Assembly: GCA_024641325.1 (NCBI GenBank)
Contig: JAHEDJ010000011.1
Coordinates: 1-55,700 of the forward strand
Length of the DNA stretch: 55,700 bases
Direction of reading: 5' to 3'
DNA from: a bacterium
GTDB lineage: Bacteria; Actinomycetota; Acidimicrobiia; Spongiisociales; JAHEDJ01
Shown here: positions 1-10,870 of the stretch, in pieces
How the letters are laid out: each line of letters begins with the position of its first letter
How positions within the stretch are numbered: the first letter of the stretch is position 1
Program-made: the position numbers and the translations under genes
The notes under the pieces: model-generated
What the model was told of the DNA's origin: nothing
Seen by the model: only the letters and a program-made list of their open reading frames with translations
Database searches by the model: none

Positions 1-1074
1 ATGGGGGCGCTCGAGAGGGGATGTTTGCTTCTCGCCGATATCTCGGGATACACCGAGTACATGGGCGGAAGTGAGCTGATGCATGCGCAAGACGTCGTCG
101 CGGACCTTTTGGAGACGATCGTCGGCACCCTCGAGCCGGTGTTTACGCTCTCGAAACTCGAGGGCGACGCTGCTTTCGCCTACGCCAATCAAACCTCTAT
201 CAGCCCCACAATGGTGATGGACACTGTGGAGTTGGCCTATTTCGCCTTCCAGAAGCGGCTGCGGGATATCACTCACTCAACGACTTGCGAATGCAACGCC
301 TGTGTTCGCATCCCGAGCCTCGATCTGAAGTTCTTCGTCCATGAGGGTGAATATGTAGTGCGCCACATCGCCCGTTCCGAGGAATTGGCCGGGCCGGATG
401 TGATTCTCGTTCACCGCCTGATGAAGGGAACGTCGGGCGCCGCTATCGGAACGCCCGCCTACGCCGTGTTCACTGCAAAGACGCTGGAGGCGCTGGGGAT
501 GGATCCAGCCATTCTCGGATTCGTCTCACACACCGAGACCTTCTCGGACATCGGCGACGTGCCCGTCTATGTACACGATCTGGCCACGCGGTGGGCCTTC
601 GAGAAAGAGCGGAATCGGGACTTCATCACCGGTGACCAAGCTGCTCACGAAAACACGATCGAGACTTCGGCCGCACCACCGCTTGTTTGGGAGTATCTGA
701 CCAACCCGACAAAGCGCGTCCTCTGGCAGAAGCACGTCACCGGCGTCGAAGCACAAACGGAAGGCCGTTTCGGACTCGGGAGCATCAACCACTGCATGCA
801 CGGGGCCGACATAACGATCGAGCACGTGGCCGACTGGCGACCTTTCAAGTACATCACCACCCGTTACGAGGGAGAGGGATACGAAGGCGTGCGCAGGCTT
901 GGTTTCACCTACCAGCTGGATGAGATGGGATCGGGTACCAGGCTCACGACCAGGATCGAGAGTCCCGGAGACGAGCAGTGGGCCGTCATGGGTGAAGGGT
1001 TGGCCGAAATCACCGTCGCCAACACTCAGCACCTGCGCGAGGAGCTCGAGAAAGTGGCTGCGCCGGAGAGCTGA
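1..1074 (+). CDS. DUF2652 cyclase-like protein fused to SRPBCC domain
   Basis: This 357-residue protein has two parts. Residues about 5-200 resemble DUF2652, a class III nucleotidyl-cyclase-like fold: the ADISGYTEYM segment near residue 13 and LEGDAAFAY near residue 53 sit where cyclases carry their metal-binding ADISGFT and GD motifs. Residues about 215-350 look like an SRPBCC/START-like ligand-binding domain (a 'PPLVWEYLTNPTKRVLWQ' start, repeated strands, C-terminal helix). A Cys pair (CECNAC, about residue 96) lies between. No second catalytic Asp or transition-state Arg/Asn pair is obvious, so cyclase activity is doubtful. The first base of the window is the ATG, so an upstream start cannot be excluded. 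Function is unknown; a lipid- or aromatic-binding sensor is only a guess. Confidence 0.8.
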   Translation: MGALERGCLLLADISGYTEYMGGSELMHAQDVVADLLETIVGTLEPVFTLSKLEGDAAFAYANQTSISPTMVMDTVELAYFAFQKRLRDITHSTTCECNACVRIPSLDLKFFVHEGEYVVRHIARSEELAGPDVILVHRLMKGTSGAAIGTPAYAVFTAKTLEALGMDPAILGFVSHTETFSDIGDVPVYVHDLATRWAFEKERNRDFITGDQAAHENTIETSAAPPLVWEYLTNPTKRVLWQKHVTGVEAQTEGRFGLGSINHCMHGADITIEHVADWRPFKYITTRYEGEGYEGVRRLGFTYQLDEMGSGTRLTTRIESPGDEQWAVMGEGLAEITVANTQHLREELEKVAAPES

Positions 1075-1127
1075 TGTTCGGCGTCTGATGCTCTAGGTTG
1101 TCTCCGGACGACGGACGGAGGAACCAC

Positions 1128-2021
1128 ATGGACGCAGTGCTCGATTGGGGCGTCGACGTTGTTCTGTGGTTGCAGCAGGCCAGCCCCGACCTCGATTCTC
1201 TCTTCAAGTTCTTCACGTTTCTCGGAGACGAGGAGTTCTATCTGATTCTCCTGCCACTCGTCTATTGGAGCATCGATCGCGCAATGGGTGTCCGGTTGAT
1301 GATTCTCGCCCTGTTTTCCAGTCTGGTGAACGCCACCGCAAAGGAAATCGGAGGACAACCGCGTCCCTTCGCTTACGACGATCGCGTCGTCCCTCTGGTC
1401 GATGCCGGCGGATACGGTTTGCCCAGCGGCCACGCGCAGAGCTCCGTCGTCATATGGGGCTTCATTGCCCTCGAAACCCGCCGGCGGTGGATGTGGCTAT
1501 TTGCCATCACTCTCATGCTGGGCGTCGGGTTGTCGCGGATCTACCTCGGCGTCCACTTCCCGACCGATGTAATCGGCGGGGCGCTTCTCGGGCTCCTTCT
1601 GCTCTTCGCCTGGAACCGGTACGGCTACCGCGCCGAGCGTTGGTTCTGTGCCCAGCCGACTACCCGGCAGTTGCTGATGACGGCTGCCGTGCCGCTCCTC
1701 GTGATGATGGCGTTCCCTTCAGAGGACGTAGTGACCGCTTCAGCGACGTTCCTCGGAATGGGCATAGGCGTGGTTCTCGAGCGCCGCCACCTCGGCTTCG
1801 ACACGGCGGGATCCATCACCGCCAGGGCCATTCGCTTCCTGGTCGGAGGTCTGCTCCTGGTGGGGTTGTGGCTCGGTCTCCGCACGCTCTTCGCCGACCT
1901 CGAGCCTGCGCTGCTTCTCCGACTGGTCCGTTACGCGCTCGTCGGATTCTGGGGAGCTTTCGGCGCCCCGTGGCTCTTCCTACGCCTGGCCCTGGCCGGC
2001 CGCGCTACTCCACTGCCTTAA
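1128..2021 (+). CDS. PAP2-superfamily membrane phosphatase
   Basis: This integral membrane protein of about 297 residues carries the three PAP2 signature motifs: K-x6-RP (KEIGGQPRP), PSGH (PSGHAQSS) and SR-x5-H-x3-D (SRIYLGVHFPTD). The family hydrolyses lipid phosphates or pyrophosphates such as phosphatidic acid or undecaprenyl pyrophosphate at the membrane. Several hydrophobic segments surround and follow the motifs, and the C-terminal half is an extra multi-helix region beyond the minimal PAP2 core. I chose the ATG at 1128 because GGAGGAA lies just upstream; an in-frame TTG at 1098 has no good ribosome binding site. A perfect inverted repeat follows the stop codon. The exact substrate is not visible. 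Confidence 0.88.
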   Translation: MDAVLDWGVDVVLWLQQASPDLDSLFKFFTFLGDEEFYLILLPLVYWSIDRAMGVRLMILALFSSLVNATAKEIGGQPRPFAYDDRVVPLVDAGGYGLPSGHAQSSVVIWGFIALETRRRWMWLFAITLMLGVGLSRIYLGVHFPTDVIGGALLGLLLLFAWNRYGYRAERWFCAQPTTRQLLMTAAVPLLVMMAFPSEDVVTASATFLGMGIGVVLERRHLGFDTAGSITARAIRFLVGGLLLVGLWLGLRTLFADLEPALLLRLVRYALVGFWGAFGAPWLFLRLALAGRATPLP

Positions 2022-2022
2022 C

Positions 2023-2056
2023 AGGTGAATCCCCCCGACAACGGGGGGATTCACCT
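2023..2056 (+). terminator. Perfect 14-bp hairpin after the PAP2 gene
   Basis: The arms AGGTGAATCCCCCC (2023-2036) and GGGGGGATTCACCT (2043-2056) are exact inverted repeats around a six-base loop, starting two bases after the PAP2 stop. There is no T-run after the stem, so it is a U-less terminator or an mRNA-stabilising hairpin rather than a textbook terminator. Confidence 0.6.
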
Positions 2057-2421
2057 CAGTTCCCCACAACCACCACAACCCTGGATGGCCTGCCGTCAGG
2101 CTTCACCGAGGCCTATCCGACAGCGAGCGCCCGGGTTGGAATCCGGACGCTCGTGCCCGAGCCCGGGCAATTGCGAACACGCCGGAAGAGTCCTTGGGGG
2201 AACCACGTGCTCTCCATGCCCGGAAGGCCTCCTCGGTCCAATCGAACCCAGGCACCAACTCGCTCCCAAATACTACGCAGAGTGGCGGCCTTTTGGAAAT
2301 GGGTCGCCCGGCCCATTTCGCCCAGATTCCACAGTTTCTCGGCAATACTGTTGTGCTCCGGTGATGACAGTATTGCCGAGAAATGTCTCCTGCCTGAGAG
2401 GGAGCCCTACACTCACTCACT
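2057..2421. other. Gene-poor stretch with nested inverted repeats
   Basis: No convincing gene is seen in these 365 bases; open frames run through on both strands but their translations have low-complexity Arg/Pro/Ser composition. The stretch holds a 17-bp perfect inverted repeat (2335-2383) and a smaller AAATGGG/CCCATTT stem just before it. It looks like an intergenic repeat or small mobile-element relic. Confidence 0.5.
2335..2383. repeat. 17-bp perfect inverted repeat with 15-base loop
   Basis: TTTCTCGGCAATACTGT (2335-2351) is followed 15 bases later by its exact reverse complement (2367-2383). There is no T-tract. It could be an end of a MITE-like element, a REP-type repeat, or a protein-binding palindrome upstream of the small gene at 2422. 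Confidence 0.75.
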
Positions 2422-2547
2422 GTGAAGTTACGATTTCTACTTCCCCTTAGTGGATTCCTCGCCGTGGCTCTGGTGCTAATCCTTCGGGCGCGGCAGGCGG
2501 CTCCGCCTGCGGTCCCGTCTGGAACGTGGGCACCCAGCGAAGAATGA
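2422..2547 (+). CDS. Small putative membrane protein, 41 aa
   Basis: A GTG-started frame encodes a peptide that begins with a lysine and arginine, then a hydrophobic segment (about residues 5-21, LLPLSGFLAVALVLIL), then an Arg/Pro-rich tail. Its TGA stop overlaps the ATG of the next gene as ATGA (2544-2547), the coupling used throughout this window, which is the main argument that it is real. A purine-rich GAGAGGGAG lies about 16 bases before the GTG, farther than ideal. It could be a one-helix membrane peptide or an uncleaved signal anchor translated together with the next protein. Function is unknown. Confidence 0.45.
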   Translation: MKLRFLLPLSGFLAVALVLILRARQAAPPAVPSGTWAPSEE

Positions 2548-3299
2548 GGATCGCCCTTGCCGCTTCCGGTTCACTAGGCCTGAGGTCCGGGCGGGTGCTC
2601 CTGGCGGACGCGCGCGTAGGCTCCCTCGGGGTATTCGGAACACAGTTCCAATCCCAAGACTCAAGGGTCCAATCGATAGATTCCCTCGATGGTTGGGACG
2701 TCGTCGTTTCTGATGCTGCCCCGGAGGACGAGCTGGTCGGCGAGGCCATCCGGGCAGGGATACCGCTCATCTCCCCTCACACGGCAGAGAAACTGTCAGA
2801 GGTAGCTGGAATGGCCCCCACGGTCGCCGCGGCATCTCCTCGCTCAGGACTCCCGGCTTCGCTAGCCATCGAGGCCATGGGCCGTCTAGACGCCGTTACA
2901 TCGGTCTCTGCTGCTATCACCGTCCCGGCTAAGCGGATCCCGCACCGTTTCGCCATGTCGTTCCCGACGCCCATTGGCGGCCTCTGGTCCGAAAGAACGG
3001 CGGCGCCCGTCTCGATCCCCAACGATCCGGCCTTCTTTGAAGCACCGTACGACGGGCCGCTCTTCGGGATTACCGTCCGCGCCGAGGGAACCATCGCCGG
3101 CGAATCAGCCACCGTCGTTCGCGGCATCGTCGACGACCCCGATTATCTCGGAGCAATCGCATTGGCCGGGGCCGCGCTGATGCTGATCGGTGGCGAACTA
3201 CCCGAGGGCGGCACAGAGGTCCAGCACGCAGCTGATCGCTACCTCGAGGCTTGTATCAGCGCCGGAATGGGCGTCGCCTCGTTCAACCCGGCGTCTTAG
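2544..3299 (+). CDS. Hypothetical protein with Rossmann-like N-terminus
   Basis: This protein of about 251 residues starts MRIALAASGSLGLRSGRVLL, similar to the first strand and turn of a nucleotide-binding fold, followed by a short second strand ending DVVVSDA (about residue 55) and PLISPHT (about residue 77). The order resembles short oxidoreductases of the saccharopine-dehydrogenase-like or Gfo type, but the strict GxGxxG is absent and I do not recognise a family. ATG 2544 is preferred over GTG 2526 because it overlaps the stop of the small upstream gene. The 3' end overlaps the convergent DUF3566 gene by 17 bases. Confidence 0.65.
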   Translation: MRIALAASGSLGLRSGRVLLADARVGSLGVFGTQFQSQDSRVQSIDSLDGWDVVVSDAAPEDELVGEAIRAGIPLISPHTAEKLSEVAGMAPTVAAASPRSGLPASLAIEAMGRLDAVTSVSAAITVPAKRIPHRFAMSFPTPIGGLWSERTAAPVSIPNDPAFFEAPYDGPLFGITVRAEGTIAGESATVVRGIVDDPDYLGAIALAGAALMLIGGELPEGGTEVQHAADRYLEACISAGMGVASFNPAS

Positions 3300-3771
3300 C
3301 GACTTCCTGGGTCGGCTCATCGATGGTTAAAGACGGCTTCGCCGGGGGTGGAGCACCGTTCGAGGACCAACCGGCCGGTACCCGGGGCTGGGGAGCAGAA
3401 GGAACGTTCAGCGTCTCTTCCAGAACGACGACCTCGATACCGCCGACTATGTCACTCACCAGGTTGTACATGACTGCGGTCAACGTAGTCATACCGGTCA
3501 TGAACACGGTCCAGGCAATGGCCAGGAATACGGACGAACGAAGCAGTTGATCGCTATCCGGAATGATGTTCGTCGAGTCGAAGAGTGCGAGTTCTGTGAA
3601 GAACGTCTCGATCTTCTGAGGGATCTCAACGGCATTGACGACAGACCACAAGATCACGAGACCGAGTACCAGCGCAAGACCCATGACCGTGTACAAGACC
3701 AACGAGACCTTCAAGACGGTCCACGGATCGAACTTTCTGATGATTCTGCGTACCCGTCTCACCGACGTCAT
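3283..3771 (-). CDS. DUF3566 membrane protein
   Basis: A protein of about 162 residues with two transmembrane segments (VLKVSLVLYTVMGLALVLGL near residue 20 and SVFLAIAWTVFMTGMTTLTA near residue 80), an N-terminal basic stretch and a Pro-rich tail, matching DUF3566. That family is typically the gene just downstream of gyrA in Actinobacteria, as here. Its biochemical role is not established. The ATG at 3771 is preferred because AAGGAG sits four bases before it; an upstream ATG at 3807 lacks such a site. It lies about 107 bases after gyrA and is probably co-transcribed with it. Confidence 0.85.
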   Translation of the reverse strand: MTSVRRVRRIIRKFDPWTVLKVSLVLYTVMGLALVLGLVILWSVVNAVEIPQKIETFFTELALFDSTNIIPDSDQLLRSSVFLAIAWTVFMTGMTTLTAVMYNLVSDIVGGIEVVVLEETLNVPSAPQPRVPAGWSSNGAPPPAKPSLTIDEPTQEVAKTPG

Positions 3772-3855
3772 CGCACTCCTTGCTGAACGCCGCGATTGTA
3801 CCGGCATCTCACGATTGTCCGGGGGATACCGTCTTTCCCAACGTCCTACGAACGT

Positions 3856-3874
3856 GCCGGGTTCCCGAACCGGC
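3856..3874 (-). terminator. Weak hairpin after gyrA
   Basis: GCCGGGTTC and GAACCGGC form a stem with one bulge between the gyrA stop and the DUF3566 gene. It has a tiny loop and no T-run, so it may only attenuate read-through. Confidence 0.3.
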
Positions 3875-3878
3875 CTGA

Positions 3879-6305
3879 TTACTCCTCGTCGTTCTCCACC
3901 GGAGCGAACGCACTGACCGTCACCCCTTCAGGCAATCCGATCACCTTGACGCCGCTCGCTTCGCGTTTCTGCCGGCTGACCGAATCGACCTTGGTTCGGA
4001 TGGCGACGCCATTGGAGGCGATCACGAAAACCTCCATGCCCTTGGAGACGGCTCGTGCTCCTGCAACGATGCCGCGCACCCTGGTCAGCTTGATCGACTT
4101 CACGCCTATACCGCCCCGCTTTTGGTCGCGGAACTGTTCCATAGCGGTCCGTTTCCCGTAGCCGCCGGATGTGAGGATCAGCACATGGTCCCCGTCGGCG
4201 CTCGATGCCGCCGCGACGACCCGGTCCCCAGCCCTGAGCTTGATGCCGCGAACACCCTGCGTTGCCCGTCCCATCGGACGGAGTTCCGACTCCTTGAACC
4301 GGATACCCATTCCGTTCTCGGTGAAGATCAGAAGATCGTTGTCGCCCATCGTCGTTCGAACCGCCACCACCTCGTCGCCCTCCTGGAGCTTGATGGCGAC
4401 AAGGCTCGACTGGCGCGAGTCGTACTCGCTGAACAACGTCTTCTTCACCACACCCTTGCGGGTCACCATCACCAGGTAACGCGAAGTCTCGTAGTCCCGG
4501 GTGTCGACGATGGCCTCGACCCGTTCGTCCGGTTCAATGGGTAGAACTGCTTGAGCCAGCACGCCCTTTGCGGTGCGGGCCTGGCGCGGAATGGCATGAG
4601 CCTTGATCCGGTGTACTTTGCCCTTATTGGTGAAGAACAGAAGGTAAGCATGTGCGGTCGTATGGACCATATGGTCGACGACGTCGTCTTCTCGTAGCTG
4701 TGCGGCCTTCACTCCCCTACCGCCGCGTCCTTGTAGCCGGTAGGTGCCGGCCAGGACGGACTTCAAATAGCCGCCGTTGCTCACTGTGACAATCAGTTCG
4801 TCGTCTGCGATCAGGTCCTCGAGGGAGAGATCTCCCTCGTCGACAACGATCCGCGATCTCCGCGGCTCGGCGAACTTCTCCCGGATCTCGGTCAGCTCTT
4901 CCTTGATGATGGTCCTGCGCAGGGATGGGTCGGCCAGAATCGACTCGAGGTCGGCGATGATCGCATGCTGTTCTGCCAGCTCAGCGCGCAACTTCTCGGT
5001 TTCGAGGGCCGTCAGCCTCCGGAGGGGCATATCGAGGATTGCGTTCGCCTGAATCTCGCTGAGCTGGAACCTCTCCATCAAAGCTTCTCGTGCAGTGGAC
5101 GTATCCGAGGACCCTCGAATGATCCGGACGACCTCATCGATGTTGTCGACGGCGACGATCAGCCCTTCGAGGATGTGGGCACGTGCTCTCGCCTTTGCCA
5201 GACGGAACTGGGTCCGCCGCTCGATGACCTCCATCTGATGATCGAGGTAATAGCCGATCAGCTCGCCGAGGTTCAGTGTCCGGGGGACGCCATCGACCAG
5301 GGCAACGGTATTGACGCCAAAACTGTCCTGCAGTTGCGTCATCTTGAATAGCTGATTGAGCACGACCTGCGCAACGGCGTCCCTCTTCAACTCGATTACG
5401 AGTCGGGTACCCACCCGCGCTGATGAGTCGTTGCGGAGATCGGATATCCCCACGATCTTCTTCTCGTGAACCAATGCGGCGATCTTTTCGAGAACCCTGT
5501 CCTTGGAAACCTGATAGGGAAGTTCCGTGACGACGATTGCGTTGCGGCCCTGCCGTACCTCCTGCACGTCGGTGACGGCCCGCATCTTGACCGACCCGCG
5601 CCCCGTTGTGAGGGCATCCCTGATCCCGGCCGTTCCCACGATGTAGGCCCCCGTCGGAAAATCAGGCCCCTTCACAAACTGCATCAAATCTTCGATCGAA
5701 GCGTCGGGATTGTCGATCGTGTGAACGCATGCATCGATGATCTCGCCGAGGTTGTGCGGAGGTATGTTCGTTGCCATTCCAACCGCGATGCCCTGGGACC
5801 CGTTCACGAGCAGGTTCGGGAACCTGGCCGGCAGGACTGTCGGCTCCTGATGCTCACCGTCGTAGTTCTCCGCGAAATCAACCGTGTCTTCGCCGATGCT
5901 CTCGAGCAGCTTGGTGGAGATTTGCGCAAGACGGCACTCGGTGTAGCGCATCGCAGCCGGGGGATCGTCGATGGTCCCGAAGTTTCCTTGCGGGTCGACG
6001 AGTGGGTGCCGAAGCGAGAACGACTGGCCTAGGCGGACCAGAGCATCGTAGATAGCGTCGTTCGAGTGGGGATGGAACTTGGCCATCGTGTCGCCAACGA
6101 CGGTGGCGCTCTTCTTGTGGCGCGACCCTGCCCCCATATTCGCTTCGTTCATCGCGTAGATGATCCGTCGCTGAACGGGCTTCAAACCGTCGCGGACATC
6201 CGGCAGCGCCCTCGAAACTATGACGGACATGGCGTAGTCGACGAACGACTGCGCCATCTCGTCGTTGATATCTATCTCGCGAATATTCCCGTGTCGATCG
6301 GTCAT
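3879..6305 (-). CDS. gyrA: DNA gyrase subunit A
   Basis: GyrA of 808 residues cleaves and rejoins DNA in the A2B2 gyrase that introduces negative supercoils. The catalytic Tyr is Y121 in RYTECRL, and the GyrA box is QGRGGRG at 525-531 (QRRGGKG in E. coli), followed by the six-bladed C-terminal pinwheel. The quinolone-resistance region aligns residue for residue with E. coli and reads H80-S81-N82-D83-A84, so the usual Gly81, Asp82 and Ser83 are all replaced; Asp87 is kept. It lies 12 bases after gyrB, in one transcription unit. The ATG at 6305 gives the standard N-terminus ([20 protein letters not shown]). Confidence 0.98.
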   Translation of the reverse strand: MTDRHGNIREIDINDEMAQSFVDYAMSVIVSRALPDVRDGLKPVQRRIIYAMNEANMGAGSRHKKSATVVGDTMAKFHPHSNDAIYDALVRLGQSFSLRHPLVDPQGNFGTIDDPPAAMRYTECRLAQISTKLLESIGEDTVDFAENYDGEHQEPTVLPARFPNLLVNGSQGIAVGMATNIPPHNLGEIIDACVHTIDNPDASIEDLMQFVKGPDFPTGAYIVGTAGIRDALTTGRGSVKMRAVTDVQEVRQGRNAIVVTELPYQVSKDRVLEKIAALVHEKKIVGISDLRNDSSARVGTRLVIELKRDAVAQVVLNQLFKMTQLQDSFGVNTVALVDGVPRTLNLGELIGYYLDHQMEVIERRTQFRLAKARARAHILEGLIVAVDNIDEVVRIIRGSSDTSTAREALMERFQLSEIQANAILDMPLRRLTALETEKLRAELAEQHAIIADLESILADPSLRRTIIKEELTEIREKFAEPRRSRIVVDEGDLSLEDLIADDELIVTVSNGGYLKSVLAGTYRLQGRGGRGVKAAQLREDDVVDHMVHTTAHAYLLFFTNKGKVHRIKAHAIPRQARTAKGVLAQAVLPIEPDERVEAIVDTRDYETSRYLVMVTRKGVVKKTLFSEYDSRQSSLVAIKLQEGDEVVAVRTTMGDNDLLIFTENGMGIRFKESELRPMGRATQGVRGIKLRAGDRVVAAASSADGDHVLILTSGGYGKRTAMEQFRDQKRGGIGVKSIKLTRVRGIVAGARAVSKGMEVFVIASNGVAIRTKVDSVSRQKREASGVKVIGLPEGVTVSAFAPVENDEE

Positions 6306-6317
6306 GCGGTCCTCTGC

Positions 6318-8237
<1,920 letters not shown>

Positions 8238-8306
8238 TCAGCGTTCATCGATCTCAGAAAACGGGGCCGTCAAGCGGCCCTCGCGAACGCGATTTACAAT
8301 GATGTG

Positions 8307-8335
8307 ATTATAGCGGTTTCGGGTGTCTTTCCCAA
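8307..8335 (-). promoter_or_regulatory. Predicted gyrB-gyrA promoter
   Basis: On the minus strand TTGGGA (8330-8335) and TATAAT (8307-8312) are spaced by exactly 17 bases, a near-consensus sigma-70 promoter giving a leader of about 70 bases. The leader contains a small GGGCCG/CGGCCC stem (8264-8280). Confidence 0.7.
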
Positions 8336-8372
8336 GCTCTCTGATGGCCGAAATAGCCTTATTTAATGGGCT

Positions 8373-8672
8373 TCAACGCGACGGCGGGGGCCGCACCGTC
8401 ACTACGTTCACTGCTCCCTCTCCGAATCGATCGTCGAGGCGTCTCATGAGGTCTCCCACTGAATACCTGAGGAAGCGAACAGCGGTGGGAGATGTGGCCT
8501 CAACTATCAGCTCGCCATCCTTGACAACCACCGGATTCGACGCTCCCGCCCAGGGTGCTCCGGCAACTTCGTCCCACTCTTCCATCAGCGCCAAGGTCAA
8601 ATCAACCCGGTCGAGTCCCATGGATCCGAGCATCGACCGCAGCAACGCACCGACGGAATGGAGGTCTTTCAT
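8373..8672 (-). CDS. dciA: DciA-family (DUF721) helicase-loader-like protein
   Basis: A small protein of about 99 residues of the DUF721/DciA family. DciA proteins interact with and help load the replicative helicase DnaB in bacteria that lack DnaC/DnaI-type loaders. The KH-like core is seen in the 'WDEVAGAPWAGASNP' and 'LIVEATSPTAVRFLRY' segments. The ATG at 8672 overlaps the recF stop as ATGA. The position recF-dciA-gyrB is standard in Actinobacteria, which supports the call more than sequence alone. Confidence 0.88.
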   Translation of the reverse strand: MKDLHSVGALLRSMLGSMGLDRVDLTLALMEEWDEVAGAPWAGASNPVVVKDGELIVEATSPTAVRFLRYSVGDLMRRLDDRFGEGAVNVVTVRPPPSR

Positions 8673-9766
8673 TTGATACTCCCGGTTCCAACAGTCCACA
8701 AGTGACCCTCTATCGGCACCTCTTCGAAGCGGGCCGTCGAAATGAACGTCTGAGCTGAGGGGAGCGCTCCGGCAAGGGCGTCGGCCCTCTCCCGATCCAG
8801 TTCCGAAAACACGTCATCCAGCAGCAAGACCGGGGGCTCGCCGATCGCGGCCGCGATGGCCTCGTGGGAAGCGAGTCTCATAGCCAGCATCAGTGTTCGC
8901 TGTTCTCCCTGGCTTGCTTTCGATCTGGTGTCCCGACCGTTCAACACGACAACCGGTTCGTCTCGATGGGGCCCGACCGTGGTCACCCGTCGGTCCCGAT
9001 CGACCCGGTCTCTCTCTTCGAGTGCCGCCCGCAGTAGCTGCTCCCTTTCAGAAACGTCCGGAACGGTGGAAAGCCCTCCACCCCAACTCGAAATGTACTC
9101 ATAGGTCACGTCGGCCTCTTCTCCGGCCAGTTTCTCATAGGTCGTCCGCACCCACGGCTCGAGAGCCTCGATGGTCTGGGCCCGGCGCTCCATAACCTTC
9201 GCGCCTGCCTGTGACATTCTTTCGTTCCAGACACTCAGCGTTGTCGAGTCGGCATCACGCCCTTCCTGACGAAGCAATGTGTTCCGTTGCCTCACGGACC
9301 GCTCATACTCCTGCTGGTCCAGGTAGGCGCCGGGCCATAACTGCACCGCCGTTCTATCCAGAAAGTCTCGACGATAGGCCGGTCCTCGCTTCACTATGTC
9401 GAGATCATCAGGCAGGAATACCACAACGCGGAGATGCCCCAACAGGTCGCTCGATCGCCGCGGCCGCTGGCGGTTGATCTGGACACGCCGCCGGCCCTGG
9501 CGGGGAATTTCGACCTCAATCAACGAGGAGCTTCCACCACGGAGGATCGTCCCCCTCACAACCGCCGCCTCAGCGTCATCGCTCACCAACGCCGCATCTG
9601 CAGCGTTTCGGAAAGACTGGAGCGACGCCAGATACGCCACTGCCTCGAGTACGTTCGTTTTGCCAGAGCCGTTCTCCCCGACGAGGACGTTGATGCCGGG
9701 TTCCGGCTCCAGCCGCACGTGCGGGTACGAGCGATATCCGGTCAGCTCGACCCAGTCGACGCGCAA
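8669..9766 (-). CDS. recF: DNA replication and repair protein RecF
   Basis: RecF of 365 residues is an SMC-like ATPase that promotes RecA loading at gaps. Walker A is GENGSGKT (30-37) after the typical YRSYPHVRLEPEPGINVLVG strand; the ABC-type signature region includes GPHRDEP and SQGEQRTLMLAMRLA; Walker B is VLLLDDVFSELD (313-324). The start is TTG, one base after the dnaN stop, suggesting coupled translation in the dnaN-recF-dciA unit. Confidence 0.96.
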   Translation of the reverse strand: MRVDWVELTGYRSYPHVRLEPEPGINVLVGENGSGKTNVLEAVAYLASLQSFRNAADAALVSDDAEAAVVRGTILRGGSSSLIEVEIPRQGRRRVQINRQRPRRSSDLLGHLRVVVFLPDDLDIVKRGPAYRRDFLDRTAVQLWPGAYLDQQEYERSVRQRNTLLRQEGRDADSTTLSVWNERMSQAGAKVMERRAQTIEALEPWVRTTYEKLAGEEADVTYEYISSWGGGLSTVPDVSEREQLLRAALEERDRVDRDRRVTTVGPHRDEPVVVLNGRDTRSKASQGEQRTLMLAMRLASHEAIAAAIGEPPVLLLDDVFSELDRERADALAGALPSAQTFISTARFEEVPIEGHLWTVGTGSIK

Positions 9767-9767
9767 G

Positions 9768-10853
9768 TCAGATCCGGACGGGCATCAACAAATAGAGGAA
9801 GTCCTTGGCGTCGACACCACGAATCACACTTGGCTTGAGACCATCAATGACCTGGATCTCAACCCGGTCGTCCTCAATCGCCGACACGCCGTCGGCAAGG
9901 TACCGGGGATTGAAAGCGATCAGGACCTCTTCATCCTCGCCTGAGAACTCGCCCGGCAAGTGCTCTGCTTCCCCGCCGACATCCTGGCGAGTAACGGTCA
10001 TTTCCACGCCACCCTCCATCAGTTTCAGGCGCACCGGAATGTGGTCCTCGGCTACCAGTGCCGCCCTCGAAAGCGCTTCGAGTAACGCCACTTTGCCAAC
10101 GATCACGCGATTCGGATAGGACTCCGGAAGAAGCTGCTGATAGTTGGGGAAGCTCCCCTCGATAAGCCGGAGGGCAAGCGTTCCACGATCCGAGCCAAAC
10201 GCTGCCTCACGCGTTCCCAACGCCATCCGGACTTTGGAGGAACCCACCGTCCTGCTGAGCTCCCGTAGTCCTCTAGCCGGTATCAAGCCCGTTGTAGTCG
10301 GTATCACGCCGGGAAGATCCCTCACCGCCAGGCGGTATGAATCCGTTGCTACGAGACGCGTTCCGGCGTCCGTCGCCTCTACCAGCACGCCGGTGAGAAT
10401 CGGCCGTGCCGAGTCGCCGCTGGCTGCTATCGACACCTGTGCGACGGCTGCGGAGAGCAGGTCGCCATCGAGCTCAATCGCCTCGGAGAAGTCCGGGTCG
10501 GCCAGTTGGGGGTATTCGTCGACCGGCAGCTCACGGAACTTGAACGCCGGGCCGGCGCCCAAGATTTCGACCTCGCCGTCCTTGGAACCAAGAGTGACGG
10601 CTCCCTGTGGCATTTTCGAGATTGCACCGTCGGCGAGCTTCGCCGGGATGACGGTCGCTCCTTCCTCGAGGACCTCGACCTCTGCCGTTGTACGAACGGT
10701 GATCTCGAGGTCGGTGCCGGTTACTCGCAGTGTCTTGCCACTGACCTCGCACAACACCCCCTGGAGAATCGGCAGTGCTGCTCGTGGTCCGACGGCTCGG
10801 ACAGCACGAGAAAACACATCGGCGAGATCGTCTCGTTCCGCTCGGATACGCAC
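9768..10853 (-). CDS. dnaN: DNA polymerase III sliding clamp (beta)
   Basis: The 361-residue beta clamp forms the dimeric ring that tethers polymerase III to DNA. Three similar clamp domains are visible (residues about 1-120, 121-245, 246-361), with the N-terminal RIRAERDDLADVFSRAVRAVGPRAALPILQG pattern and the C-terminal hydrophobic-pocket end YLLMPVRI that binds clamp-interacting peptides. The start is GTG 10853 with GAAGGG upstream. It lies immediately downstream of the putative origin between dnaA and dnaN and shares direction with dnaA. Confidence 0.97.
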   Translation of the reverse strand: MRIRAERDDLADVFSRAVRAVGPRAALPILQGVLCEVSGKTLRVTGTDLEITVRTTAEVEVLEEGATVIPAKLADGAISKMPQGAVTLGSKDGEVEILGAGPAFKFRELPVDEYPQLADPDFSEAIELDGDLLSAAVAQVSIAASGDSARPILTGVLVEATDAGTRLVATDSYRLAVRDLPGVIPTTTGLIPARGLRELSRTVGSSKVRMALGTREAAFGSDRGTLALRLIEGSFPNYQQLLPESYPNRVIVGKVALLEALSRAALVAEDHIPVRLKLMEGGVEMTVTRQDVGGEAEHLPGEFSGEDEEVLIAFNPRYLADGVSAIEDDRVEIQVIDGLKPSVIRGVDAKDFLYLLMPVRI

Positions 10854-10870
10854 GGATGTCTATCCCTTCT

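Noticed and set aside
526-1032. Minus-strand frame of 168 codons inside the DUF2652 gene
   Set aside because: It is the antisense of a well-formed gene in a GC-rich genome; no start site or protein-like features.
2103-2420. Open frames on both strands through 2025-2450 that could be read as proteins
   Set aside because: Translations are biased to Arg, Pro, Ser and Gly, have no recognisable domain, and coincide with inverted repeats.
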